From Erythrobacter sp. YT30 (GTDB lineage: Bacteria > Pseudomonadota > Alphaproteobacteria > Sphingomonadales > Sphingomonadaceae), in the NCBI RefSeq assembly GCF_001542875.1, contig NZ_LMAF01000001.1:372001-436000 (forward strand): a stretch of DNA of 64,000 bases, in the 5' to 3' direction. The notes beneath the pieces are model-generated. The model did not search any database. It was not told the DNA's origin and saw only the letters and a program-made list of their open reading frames with translations. Positions 18,577 through 26,774 of the stretch are shown piece after piece. Made by a program: the position numbers and the translations under genes. Position 1 is the stretch's first letter; every line of letters begins with the position of its first letter.

Positions 18577-19302
18577 ATGCGCATCGCTGTCATCAGTGAC
18601 GTTCATTCGGCGGCGGCTCCGTTTCGCCAAGCGCTGGCCGATGCGCGTGCGGAAGGTTTTGACCAAATGCTGCTTTTGGGCGACCTGTTCACTTATGGCG
18701 TCGACCCGACTGAATGCATGGATCTTGCCATTGAGGCGGTGGAGAAAGACGGCGCATTTCTGATCGGCGGCAACCACGATCAGCTTTACATCGACATGCT
18801 TGAAAAGCGCTCGGCCTACTTCGACAAGCTGCCTGACTGGATCAAAGAGTCTGTCGAGTGGACATGGCGCGAATTGGGAGAGGCCTGGCCGCAAAAACTT
18901 GAATGGATACCAGAGTGGGCCTGGGGCACCGTGTTCTTCGCGCATGCCAATCCGTTTGGCTATGGCGATTGGACCTATCTTTCAAATCCCGAACTGCAGG
19001 CAGCAGCGGCAAAAACCCTTCGCGAACGAGGGTTTACGGCAGGAATATTCGGCCATTTGCACCGTGAACGGTTCTATTCGGACAAGCATGGGATTGAAGT
19101 TCATGTAGTCAATTCGGTGGGTCAACCGCGCAGCAAGGGAGAGCAGAGCCCGTCATGGACAATGGTCGAAGTAAAAAATGGAGACCTGAGTGTTGAGACG
19201 CGCGAAATTCCCTTCGATGCGGAAACGCATTGTTCAGCAATTCAGGCTGTAAGCGGACTTTCAGACGCCACGAAAACCAAACTGTGCGGGTTCTATCAAT
19301 GA
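18577..19302 (+). CDS. Calcineurin-like metallophosphoesterase
   Basis: Predicted cytosolic dinuclear-metal phosphoesterase (241 aa). The ordered metal-binding motifs are all present: ISDVHS (DxH), LLGDLF (GDxx), GGNHDQ (GNHD), FFAHANP (an additional His) and IFGHLHRE (GHxH). Two starts are possible, TTG 18571 (AAGG 7 nt upstream) and ATG 18577; I list the ATG. Its TGA overlaps the ATG of the ATP-grasp gene by 4 nt, so it opens a tight four-gene module. The substrate is unknown. The company of sugar-modifying enzymes suggests a phosphorylated sugar or nucleotide rather than DNA repair or general housekeeping. Confidence 0.83.
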   Translation: MRIAVISDVHSAAAPFRQALADARAEGFDQMLLLGDLFTYGVDPTECMDLAIEAVEKDGAFLIGGNHDQLYIDMLEKRSAYFDKLPDWIKESVEWTWRELGEAWPQKLEWIPEWAWGTVFFAHANPFGYGDWTYLSNPELQAAAAKTLRERGFTAGIFGHLHRERFYSDKHGIEVHVVNSVGQPRSKGEQSPSWTMVEVKNGDLSVETREIPFDAETHCSAIQAVSGLSDATKTKLCGFYQ

Positions 19303-20294
19303 CGAAAATCGCGGTAACGGGCGCAGGCGCTGTCCTTGGCCAAGGCATCATCAAATGCCTCAAATCCGCCTCGCGTGATTACGAAGTGCTTGCCTACGAT
19401 CCCGATCCTCGTTCGCCTGGGCTTTATTGGGGCGACAAGCACGGCCTTTTGCCCATGGCAAAGGACCCGGGATTCAAGGCCGCGGTCGAAGCCATGCTTG
19501 AGCGAGAGCAGCCTGCCGCAGTCCTGGTTGGCACCGATGTTGAACTCGAAATCTTCGCTGAGAACCGCGCCGATTGGGAAAAACGGTTCGACACGCATAT
19601 CATCGTGAGTTCGCCCGAGATCATCCGGATCGCCGACGACAAACTACTTACCGCTCGCTGGCTGGAAGAGAACGGTCTGCCATTCCCTAAATCCGTCGCG
19701 GGTGAAGATGATGCTGCTGTAGATGCTTTGGCCGCGGAGATTGGTTTTCCGCTTATCGTCAAACCCCGCATTGGCGCGCGCGCTGTGGGCGTGTCGATGG
19801 TGAACAATCGTGCTGAACTCGATGCGGCACTTGAAGGGCGCGAGGGCCTGGTTGTGCAGCAATGGGCAGGGTCAGACGATCAGGAATACACCGCTGGCGC
19901 ACTCTGTTTCGATGGTGAAGTAAAGGCCTCCATCGTCCTTCGCCGCGATTTGCGAGATGGCAATACGTTCCGCGCGTATGCTGACGAATATCCCGAATGC
20001 GAGGAGTATGTTCGCTCATTGGCCAAGGCATTGCAGCCCTATGGTCCTGCAAACTTCCAGTTCCGTCGCGGCCCCGATGGGGTCTTCCGCCTGTTTGAGA
20101 TTAACGCTCGTTATTCTGGGACCACACCAATGCGCGGACTGCTTGGTTTCAACGAAGTGGACATGGTGCTGGGCAAGCTGCTTTTCGGCGAGGAAATCAC
20201 ACAGCCTCCATTGCAGACAGGCACTGTGGTGCGGTTTCTTGAAGAGCAATTGCTGCCCGCGAATTACGGCAACGTAACGCAGGGAGCGAGCTGA
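19299..20294 (+). CDS. ATP-grasp ligase (carbamoyl-phosphate-synthase-like)
   Basis: ATP-grasp enzyme of 331 aa. The N-terminal pre-ATP-grasp domain starts IAVTGAGAVLGQGIIK. The ATP-binding part includes DDKLLTARWLEENGLPFPKS, PLIVKPRIGARAVGV (the ATP-binding lysine strand and glycine-rich loop) and the metal-binding acidic/Asn region FRLFEINARYSGTTP. I start it at ATG 19299 (4-nt overlap with the phosphoesterase stop); an in-frame extension to 19230 lies inside the upstream gene. Such enzymes join a carboxylate to an amine, so it could attach an amino acid or similar group to an amino-sugar. It overlaps the next gene by one base. Confidence 0.83.
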   Translation: MTKIAVTGAGAVLGQGIIKCLKSASRDYEVLAYDPDPRSPGLYWGDKHGLLPMAKDPGFKAAVEAMLEREQPAAVLVGTDVELEIFAENRADWEKRFDTHIIVSSPEIIRIADDKLLTARWLEENGLPFPKSVAGEDDAAVDALAAEIGFPLIVKPRIGARAVGVSMVNNRAELDAALEGREGLVVQQWAGSDDQEYTAGALCFDGEVKASIVLRRDLRDGNTFRAYADEYPECEEYVRSLAKALQPYGPANFQFRRGPDGVFRLFEINARYSGTTPMRGLLGFNEVDMVLGKLLFGEEITQPPLQTGTVVRFLEEQLLPANYGNVTQGAS

Positions 20295-21208
20295 TGCGCT
20301 TGGCTGTGACCGGCGCCACCGGCACGGTCGGCAGGGCATTTGTCGAGCGCGCCATAGCGGCGGGACACTCGCTCGTCTTGTTGGGGCGATCGGCGCCTGA
20401 AACTCTGTCCGAGAATTGTGAGTGGCTTGATTTCAATCTGAACGATCCAGGATCTTTACCCCGCGATGCGCTCTTGGAAGTGCAATGTGCAATCCACCTC
20501 GCAGCCAGCGTTGCAATCAATCCTGAGAACAAAGCAGAAGCGACAGGGCTTTGGACCACAAATGTGCTCGGAACCGGCCACCTTATTGAGGCGCTTGGCA
20601 ACGCAGGTGTTCCGCACTTCGTCATGGCATCTTCTGCGAATATTTATGATCCAACTCTGGACATGGCCGACGAAACAACGCCGATACGCCCACAAAGCCG
20701 CACGCTGTATCTCTCGTCGAAAGCTGCACAGGAAGCCTACGCGCGTGAGCTGTGCCGTGAACTAGGAATCGGATGCGCGGTGCTCCGCATTTCCTCGGTA
20801 ATCGGGACGGGCAACGATATCGCTTCCAAATTCCTTGAGATGACTCTTGCGGGTAAGACAATCACTCTTTCCAATCCCGAATTCGGGGCCGACTTCGTGG
20901 CTCTTGATGATGTCGCCGAAGGGCTTTTGATCTCTGCGCAAAAGGGCCTTGAAGGCGACTTCAATCTCTCGTCAGGCGAGCGGAACACTTTGGAAGACCT
21001 TGCGCATATGATCGCAAAAGTGTGCGCGGTGCCGGTTCGGATAAATGAGAGCGGCCCCGATGGCGCGCTCGATAAAGGCTTTCCCGCGATTGATTGCGCA
21101 AAGCTCGCCGAGCACGGATACAACCCCACTGCGCTTCCTGATGTTATTGCAGATATGAAAGCCGCTCTCACGAAGAAAGAAATCCAGCACGAGGGGATCT
21201 GCTCGTGA
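20294..21208 (+). CDS. NAD-dependent epimerase/dehydratase (extended SDR)
   Basis: Extended short-chain dehydrogenase/reductase of 304 aa. The Rossmann motif is VTGATGTVG at residues 5-13. The active-site region is MASSANIYDP (Ser) and LYLSSKAAQEAY (YxxxK variant: Tyr, then Lys four residues later). Third in the module: one-base overlap with the ATP-grasp gene (TGATG) and 4-nt overlap with the sugar transferase. It probably reduces or epimerises a nucleotide sugar that is then used by the next gene's product, as WbpV/Gne-type reductases do beside PglC-like transferases. The substrate is an inference from position. Confidence 0.84.
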   Translation: MRLAVTGATGTVGRAFVERAIAAGHSLVLLGRSAPETLSENCEWLDFNLNDPGSLPRDALLEVQCAIHLAASVAINPENKAEATGLWTTNVLGTGHLIEALGNAGVPHFVMASSANIYDPTLDMADETTPIRPQSRTLYLSSKAAQEAYARELCRELGIGCAVLRISSVIGTGNDIASKFLEMTLAGKTITLSNPEFGADFVALDDVAEGLLISAQKGLEGDFNLSSGERNTLEDLAHMIAKVCAVPVRINESGPDGALDKGFPAIDCAKLAEHGYNPTALPDVIADMKAALTKKEIQHEGICS

Positions 21209-21780
21209 TTTCGCTTTTCACTCGCCTTCTTGCTCTCGTAGCGTTGCTCACACTGTTGCCCATCCTGTTGGTTCTGGGGCTGCTGGTCTTGATCCTGCAG
21301 GGCAAGCCAGTCCTCTTTCGTCAAATGCGATCGGGCAAGGGCGCAAAGCCATTTGAGCTCATCAAATTCCGCTCAATGCGCGACACCAGAGACAACGATG
21401 GAAACCTGCTACCCGACGAGGAGCGAACCACCGGCATCGGCAAATTTCTGCGCCGTTCTCGTATTGATGAGTTACCCGGCATCTGGAATGTCGTCACCGG
21501 CGACATGGCCATTGTGGGCCCGCGCCCGTTGTTGCCTGAGACCATAGCTGCGCTGGGCGAGGTTGGTACAAAACGCCAATCCGTGCGTCCTGGCCTCACT
21601 GGATGGTCACAGGTGAGCGGAAACACGCTCCTGACGCTCGATCAAAAGGTGGCGCTTGACCTGTGGTACATTGAGAATCGCAGCTTTGCTCTCGATCTGC
21701 AAATCATCGCGCGAACAGTCATTGTGATGGTGGGCGGTGAGAAACTGAGCGCGGACGTCCCGGAAATCCCCGCGAAATAA
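21205..21780 (+). CDS. Small initiating sugar-phosphate transferase (PglC-like monotopic PHPT)
   Basis: Bacterial sugar transferase of 191 aa, the minimal catalytic form without the four extra membrane helices of WcaJ/WbaP. It has one N-terminal hydrophobic re-entrant segment (about 6-32), then KPVLFRQMRSGKGAKPFELIKFRSMRD, the acidic catalytic pair region (SRIDELPGIWNVVTGDMAIVGPRPLLPE) and RPGLTGWSQVSG. It is expected to transfer a sugar-1-phosphate from a nucleotide sugar to undecaprenyl phosphate, starting the repeat unit. It is the only initiating transferase in the window. Last gene of the four-gene module; its start overlaps the epimerase stop by 4 nt. Confidence 0.92.
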   Translation: MISLFTRLLALVALLTLLPILLVLGLLVLILQGKPVLFRQMRSGKGAKPFELIKFRSMRDTRDNDGNLLPDEERTTGIGKFLRRSRIDELPGIWNVVTGDMAIVGPRPLLPETIAALGEVGTKRQSVRPGLTGWSQVSGNTLLTLDQKVALDLWYIENRSFALDLQIIARTVIVMVGGEKLSADVPEIPAK

Positions 21781-21823
21781 CCATGTCAAATCTGAGGTCC
21801 CATGTAGGATCCGCTCTCTTCGT

Positions 21824-23041
21824 CTAGCCTTCCAACGCCTTCACCGCATCCTCAATCACAGACGTCGATTGCATCTTTGTTAGGTTGGCTTTGATGCGCT
21901 GAGACTCGGTCTCGTAATTTGCGCCCATGGCATCGATCTTTGCAATGATCCCATCCACATCCGGATTGCGAATATCGAAGACATAATCCTGCTGTTCGAA
22001 GTGGTCAGCAAGGTCGACATACTTCGCAGCCCAGCCAAGAATAACCGCGGGAACGCCGCTGCGATATCCGAACACGATCGAATGATAGCGCGAGGCAACT
22101 ACATATTTGAAACGGCTGATAATGTGGATCAATTCAGGGCTAGAATACTCACCAGAAATCACATTCACCTTGTCCCGGTTCGCGGTTTTGCGAAGGATCT
22201 GTTCGCCCAAATGCTTGTCAGCTGTGGACGTGTTGAGCATGTAGACCGTCTCGCCATTCGCAATAAGCTTGTCGAGCATCTTGGCGTAGAGATCATAGGC
22301 CGCTTCAGGATCGCCGAACCGGAACAGGTTCTCGTTGACGATAAAGCCAACCGAACCCTCCGAAGGATAGTTTGCTTCATCGGCCTTGTGCGAAGCCAAA
22401 ATGTCGTCTGCCGCCGGGAACAGCTTCTCACGGATCACCATGTCGGCCGACAATTCAACATTGTCGAGGCCCAACGCCATCAAGCTATCGTAACCTTCAC
22501 GCTCGCGCGGATAAATCTTGGTGCAATATGTCAGCTCCTTTTTGACCTTTTTGAGGAACTCTGCATCGTCATCCTCACCCCATTCCCATGGGCCAAAGCT
22601 CTGAGGCATCAAGATGATTTTGGTGTCATAGCGCTTGGCGAGTTTGATGGTTTCGAGAAGTTGCTGGCCGCCCGCTTTCGACCATCCTGAACCCAGTGTG
22701 TAACCGCTTGCATCAAAAATGGCGTCGGCTTCTTTCAGAGCCTTCTCCATCGCCGCGATTTTGCCGTTCCATTTGTTTGTCTTGCGCACCCGGCCTGCAA
22801 TGAAAGTGAGGATGGGCGCGAGCATGGGCACTCGATTGAGGCCATTTTCAAACACCAGGCGCGTGTAATCATCATGCGGGAGCAAGCTGAGATTATACTG
22901 GTCCAGCTCGTCATATTTGAAGACGAAGCCGGTGACCTGGCAATCAGGGTACTGCGCCTTCAGCCCGAAATAGAGCGACAGAAGCATGGCCTGCGAACCC
23001 TTGTTTCGCATCTGCACGCCGGTGATGATAAACTTCTTCAT
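21824..23041 (-). CDS. Polysaccharide pyruvyltransferase family protein
   Basis: Predicted CsaB/WcaK/ExoV-family enzyme that adds a pyruvate ketal from phosphoenolpyruvate to a sugar. The start at ATG 23041 (MKKFIITGVQMRNKGSQAML) matches the family's N-terminus (G..N.GD/S.A); the longer frame to 23119 adds residues of no evident homology. Family-like segments include PQSFGPW, YPREREGYDSL and the C-terminal FKYVVASRYHSIVFGYRSGVPAVILGWAAKYVDLA (conserved SxRxH...G.P...I...K). Length 405 aa. It is read opposite to the preceding module and in the same direction as the upstream sulfotransferase (42 nt gap). Confidence 0.87.
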   Translation of the reverse strand: MKKFIITGVQMRNKGSQAMLLSLYFGLKAQYPDCQVTGFVFKYDELDQYNLSLLPHDDYTRLVFENGLNRVPMLAPILTFIAGRVRKTNKWNGKIAAMEKALKEADAIFDASGYTLGSGWSKAGGQQLLETIKLAKRYDTKIILMPQSFGPWEWGEDDDAEFLKKVKKELTYCTKIYPREREGYDSLMALGLDNVELSADMVIREKLFPAADDILASHKADEANYPSEGSVGFIVNENLFRFGDPEAAYDLYAKMLDKLIANGETVYMLNTSTADKHLGEQILRKTANRDKVNVISGEYSSPELIHIISRFKYVVASRYHSIVFGYRSGVPAVILGWAAKYVDLADHFEQQDYVFDIRNPDVDGIIAKIDAMGANYETESQRIKANLTKMQSTSVIEDAVKALEG

Positions 23042-23082
23042 GTAACCTGATTTTCCCTCGGTAAATTCGGTTTCGCAGCGGA

Positions 23083-23928
23083 TTACGCGCGTTCGGCCTT
23101 CGCTGTTGATTTGTACCAATGTTTGAGTGATTGGCCGCTCATCTCTTCAAGCGCCTCAATCGAAGGCGCGAAGTAATCATTGAGCCGATCGCGCAAATCC
23201 TCTGTCATCTCCGGATATTCGACTTTCTTGGCGACCGAACCGCGTACGGCCTCAAATGCTGCGCTGCCGCGCAAAGGAGCGACCAGCGGCTTCATCCAGC
23301 CAAGGCTTTTTCGAAGTCCGGGCGTCACCATCGGCGCAGCCTTGTCTTTGACCTTGTCTCGCTTCACCGGTGCAAGATCACGCGGAGGCAGACCAAGGTG
23401 GGCGTGTACTTTTGCCATTTGCGCCTCGGGATCCTGTTTCACCCCCTCAAAGAAAAGGATGAGCAGCTTCTCTCGGCCATAAAAATCGACATACTTCTGT
23501 AAGTGCGTGGCAAATTGTCCGGCGATGTGAAAACGGAAATTCTCACTGACGGATGGATCGAGTTCAGACTCAATATCCGCGCTGATGTTCCCGCGGCGAA
23601 ACTGCATGCAGTAATTGGAATAAGCGCGTTCAACCGGGTTTCGCAGTTGGGCGATAAGCTTTGCGTGCGGCAATGCCTCATAAAGACGCTCTGCAGATGC
23701 GGGCTCATAAAGGTACGAATTCGATTTTTCGCCAACAGTCTTACCAATGCCCTCATCGCTGAAATGGGACAGATACCAATTGTCACCCTTTTCATACTCG
23801 CGTGAAAAGTAATGCAATTCCGGATCGGGCATATAGACCGCCGGATCCGCTTGCAGCTGTAGCTGCAACCAGGTTGTCGCCGATTTTGCGGCTCCGATGA
23901 TGACGAAATCGATGTCCGAAAACTGCAT
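23083..23928 (-). CDS. PAPS-dependent sulfotransferase (fourth of four)
   Basis: Sulfotransferase of 281 aa with the phosphosulfate loop FVIIGAAKSATTWLQ near the N-terminus and LIAQLRNPVERAYSNY as the 3'-phosphate region. The ATG at 23928 is chosen because it sets the loop about ten residues from the start, as in the paralog at 3672; the frame extends to 24123 without recognisable sequence. It shares most segments with that paralog (HYF/HFF, WY, GEK, RAYS.Y, RRG, PL..PLR.SA), indicating duplication and movement to the opposite end of the locus. It is followed 42 nt later by the pyruvyltransferase gene, so sulfation and pyruvylation genes are likely co-transcribed. Confidence 0.87.
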   Translation of the reverse strand: MQFSDIDFVIIGAAKSATTWLQLQLQADPAVYMPDPELHYFSREYEKGDNWYLSHFSDEGIGKTVGEKSNSYLYEPASAERLYEALPHAKLIAQLRNPVERAYSNYCMQFRRGNISADIESELDPSVSENFRFHIAGQFATHLQKYVDFYGREKLLILFFEGVKQDPEAQMAKVHAHLGLPPRDLAPVKRDKVKDKAAPMVTPGLRKSLGWMKPLVAPLRGSAAFEAVRGSVAKKVEYPEMTEDLRDRLNDYFAPSIEALEEMSGQSLKHWYKSTAKAERA

Positions 23929-24422
23929 GATCTTTGTGACAACTTTCAATGGTTTGCTGAATGGCGCTGTGGACGCTTTGCCTATTATACGCAGACAGGC
24001 TTCGCTGTCGCAGGGCCTTGATAAGCTTCCACTCGTTATCTGGAATGGCTTGGTAGGAGGGGCTTTGCAATCACCCTCATGGGTAGGATGGGTGGCTATC
24101 TCAGGTAATGTCCCGCAGCCCAAACTCGCCGCTTTCGATCCTTTCAGCTGCGCGGCTGTCCTGTGTCACGCCAGCGCGCGTAGACGGCTACCAAACCATT
24201 CAATTGCGCGGCAATTTCGTCGATAACGTGTTAATCCCTTATTCCAGATGCGACGGTGCATGCGCCTTGGTATCTACCCTGCCGTGGGTTCATTACAGAG
24301 GATGGCGCGCGCCATCGTCTTGCCAATGCGCGGCGAGTTTCGCCGCAACGACCTGAGGATTGAACTCGGGCTGGCAAGCAGGAAAGCGTGATGAGAAAGG
24401 CAGGCTCGCGCAGGGGCGAGGC
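23929..24422. other. Divergent intergenic region with two inverted repeats
   Basis: About 490 nt separate the fourth sulfotransferase (minus) from the next glycosyltransferase (plus). No convincing gene is seen. Two symmetric elements lie near the glycosyltransferase end: a perfect 16-bp palindrome GATGGCGCGCGCCATC at 24301-24316, and a 7-bp inverted repeat with 3-nt loop (GCGGCGA/TCGCCGC) at 24330-24346. The region should contain divergent promoters. Whether the repeats act as operators or as RNA hairpins in the leader is not decided by sequence. Confidence 0.5.
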
Positions 24423-25583
24423 ATGGAATTAACGAAGATCAAGAAAGCCGTCGATCAACAGGCGGCGGATGCGCGCATCCTTTTCGTTCTGCCTTCGCTA
24501 GGCGCGGGCGGAAGCGAGCGCGTGGTGACGACGCTTCTGAATCATTGGGCGGGGCAAGGCAGGAAAGTTGGCGTTGCCAATTTCGATGCGCCTGATTTTG
24601 AGCCGTTCTATCCCTTGGCGCCCGAAGTTGACCTTTTTCGATTGGACCTTCCTCCCGGATCAAGTGGATTGATCAGCCAGATCCGTCAAACGTCCCGCCG
24701 GATACGAGCGTTGAAAGGCGTATATCGCGAATTCAAACCCGACGTAGTCATCAGTTTCCTCACGAAGGCAAACGTGATGGCACTTGTCGCTGCGCGATCT
24801 TCCGGCGTGCCCGTGATTATTTCTGAACGAAACAATCCCACGCTGCAGACATTCAATCCGCTCTGGCGCATGGCTCGGGCGCGTACATATCCTGAAGCAT
24901 TTTCGTTTGTGACTATGACCAAGGGCGCAGCTGAGTACTATCCTGAAAGCCAGCGCCCCAGAACAAGGATCATTCCCAACCCGGTAAATCTGCCCAAAGG
25001 GTGGCAGAATAAGCGGCGAGGGAACACAATCACGGCTGTCGGGAGGCTAGCGGATCAGAAGCAATTCCATCTGCTTATTGATGCTTTTTCGAAGGTGGCG
25101 AGCGACTTTCCTGACTGGAACCTCACGATCTGGGGGGAAGGGGCTTTGCGCTCGGAACTTGAACGACAGCGCTCCGATCTTGGGCTTGATAACCGGATCG
25201 CTTTGCCAGGTTTGACTGAAAAGCCGGGGCAATGGATTGAAACCGCTGATGTGCTGGTGCTGACTTCAGCCTATGAAGGGTGGCCCAATGTCATTGTCGA
25301 AGGAATGGCGGCGGAATTGCCCGTGGTCGCGTTCGACTGCGAGCATGGCGTTTCAGACATGATCGATGACGGCGTAACAGGGCGTATTGTGCCGAAGGAT
25401 GATGTGCCTGCATTGGCCAGGGCTTTGGCAGATGTGCTGGGCAATCCGGGAATGCGCGAAAGGCTCGCTAAGGGTGCGCTCGCAGCCTCGGCGCGTTTCA
25501 ATACGGGTACGATTGCGGACCAGTGGATCGAGATTGTCGAGGACGCGGTAGCGGCGCCACGAACGCGGACCGCAAACCGATAA
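24423..25583 (+). CDS. Glycosyltransferase family 4 protein
   Basis: GT-B glycosyltransferase of 386 aa, taken from ATG 24423 (MELTKIKK; a purine-rich AGGGGCGAGG precedes it) rather than the upstream in-frame ATG at 24360, which adds residues of low complexity. Landmarks: FVLPSLGAGGSERVVTTLLNHW, SFLTKANVMALVAARS, ITAVGRLADQKQFHLLIDAF, and TSAYEGWPNVIVEGMAAELPVVAFDCEHG with the E-x7-E donor motif. It is the paralog of the protein at 12883-14049. It is the last polysaccharide gene before the amino-acid catabolic block. Confidence 0.9.
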   Translation: MELTKIKKAVDQQAADARILFVLPSLGAGGSERVVTTLLNHWAGQGRKVGVANFDAPDFEPFYPLAPEVDLFRLDLPPGSSGLISQIRQTSRRIRALKGVYREFKPDVVISFLTKANVMALVAARSSGVPVIISERNNPTLQTFNPLWRMARARTYPEAFSFVTMTKGAAEYYPESQRPRTRIIPNPVNLPKGWQNKRRGNTITAVGRLADQKQFHLLIDAFSKVASDFPDWNLTIWGEGALRSELERQRSDLGLDNRIALPGLTEKPGQWIETADVLVLTSAYEGWPNVIVEGMAAELPVVAFDCEHGVSDMIDDGVTGRIVPKDDVPALARALADVLGNPGMRERLAKGALAASARFNTGTIADQWIEIVEDAVAAPRTRTANR

Positions 25584-25618
25584 AATAGACCGCCGCGAAA
25601 AGCTGGCTGCTGGGCTTC

Positions 25619-25662
25619 GCAAAGGTGGAAACTTTGGTGGCGGACGCCTAACGGGTCTTTGC
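25619..25662 (+). promoter_or_regulatory. Structured leader upstream of tdh
   Basis: GCAAAG (25619-25624) pairs with CTTTGC (25657-25662). Inside lie a competing AAAG/CTTT pair and a short GGCG-GA-CGCC hairpin, so the leader could fold in two ways. It sits 80-120 nt before tdh. It lacks the conserved glycine-riboswitch core I would look for beside a threonine/glycine gene, so I describe it only as a possible regulatory leader. Confidence 0.3.
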
Positions 25663-25742
25663 AATTCAACTTTGGACGATCTCGCAAGGCTGATAACCGC
25701 TCCTTGCCACATTGCTCCAGCTGAATCGGAGAACGACCCCTC

Positions 25743-26771
25743 ATGCGCGCTCTGGTTAAAGCGAAATCGGAACCCGGCCTTTGGCTGGAGGATGTGCCGA
25801 TGCCTCAATTGGGCATCAACGATGTGCTGATCAAAGTGAAACGCACCGCGATTTGCGGCACTGATATGCATATCTACAAATGGGACGAGTGGGCGCAGAA
25901 AACGATCCCCGTACCGATGACGGTTGGCCACGAATTTGTCGGCGAGATCGCCGAGATTGGGGACAACGTAAAGGGGTATGAGCGCGGACAGATCGTCTCG
26001 GGCGAAGGGCATGTCGTGTGCGGACGGTGCCGCAATTGCATGGCGGGTCGCCGGCATATGTGCGCCGATGCCGATGGAATTGGCGTCAATCGACCGGGCG
26101 CGTTTGCTGAATACCTTGCGCTTCCAGCAGCCAATCTGTGGCTCCATAACGAAGGCATTGATCTCGACATCGCGTCGCTTTTCGACCCCTTCGGCAACGC
26201 GGTCCACACAGCTTTGCAATTCGATGTTCTGGGCGAGGACGTGCTAATAGTGGGTGCTGGCCCGATTGGCATGATGGCTGCTGCAGTTTGCCGACATGCT
26301 GGTGCGCGCAATGTCGTGATTACAGATATCAACGACACGCGGCTGGAGATGGCGAAGCAAATGGGCGTCACGCGCGCCATCAATGTTGCGCGCGAAAAGA
26401 TCGAAGATGTTCAACACGAACTAGGCATGAGCGAGGGCTTTGATGTCGGGCTCGAAATGTCGGGAAACGAGGCGGGCTTCGCCTCGCTGATCGACAATAT
26501 GTGCCACGGCGGCAAAGTGGCCATTCTGGGCCTTCCCGAAGCGGGCATGTCAATCGATTGGCACAAGGTGATCTTCAATATGCTGACACTTAAAGGCGTA
26601 TACGGCCGAGAGATTTTCGAAACATGGTACAAGATGTCGGTCTTTATAGAATCCGGGCTGGACCTTTCCCCCATCATCACTCACCGAATGCCATATCAAG
26701 ATTACGAGAAGGGCTTTCAGGCGATGCTCTCAGGCGACGCGTGCAAAGTAGTCCTCAATTGGGAAGAGTGA
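25743..26771 (+). CDS. tdh: L-threonine 3-dehydrogenase
   Basis: Zinc-dependent medium-chain dehydrogenase oxidising L-threonine to 2-amino-3-ketobutyrate with NAD+. Catalytic zinc ligands: Cys in [16 protein letters not shown] and His-Glu in [10 protein letters not shown]. The structural zinc site is the four-Cys cluster [15 protein letters not shown]. The Rossmann motif is [16 protein letters not shown]. At 342 aa it matches E. coli Tdh (341 aa), and the C-terminus [20 protein letters not shown] is the usual one. It is followed 3 nt later by kbl, the partner that cleaves the unstable product; together they give glycine and acetyl-CoA. It opens the amino-acid catabolic run. Confidence 0.96.
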   Translation: MRALVKAKSEPGLWLEDVPMPQLGINDVLIKVKRTAICGTDMHIYKWDEWAQKTIPVPMTVGHEFVGEIAEIGDNVKGYERGQIVSGEGHVVCGRCRNCMAGRRHMCADADGIGVNRPGAFAEYLALPAANLWLHNEGIDLDIASLFDPFGNAVHTALQFDVLGEDVLIVGAGPIGMMAAAVCRHAGARNVVITDINDTRLEMAKQMGVTRAINVAREKIEDVQHELGMSEGFDVGLEMSGNEAGFASLIDNMCHGGKVAILGLPEAGMSIDWHKVIFNMLTLKGVYGREIFETWYKMSVFIESGLDLSPIITHRMPYQDYEKGFQAMLSGDACKVVLNWEE

Positions 26772-26774
26772 GCC

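Noticed and set aside
18199..18945. 248-codon minus-strand open frame across the end of the Wzc-like gene
   Set aside because: It spans two real plus-strand genes with intact motifs and shows no domain of its own.
25583..25742. Glycine riboswitch before tdh
   Set aside because: The position is tempting, but the conserved aptamer core is absent; only generic hairpins are seen.
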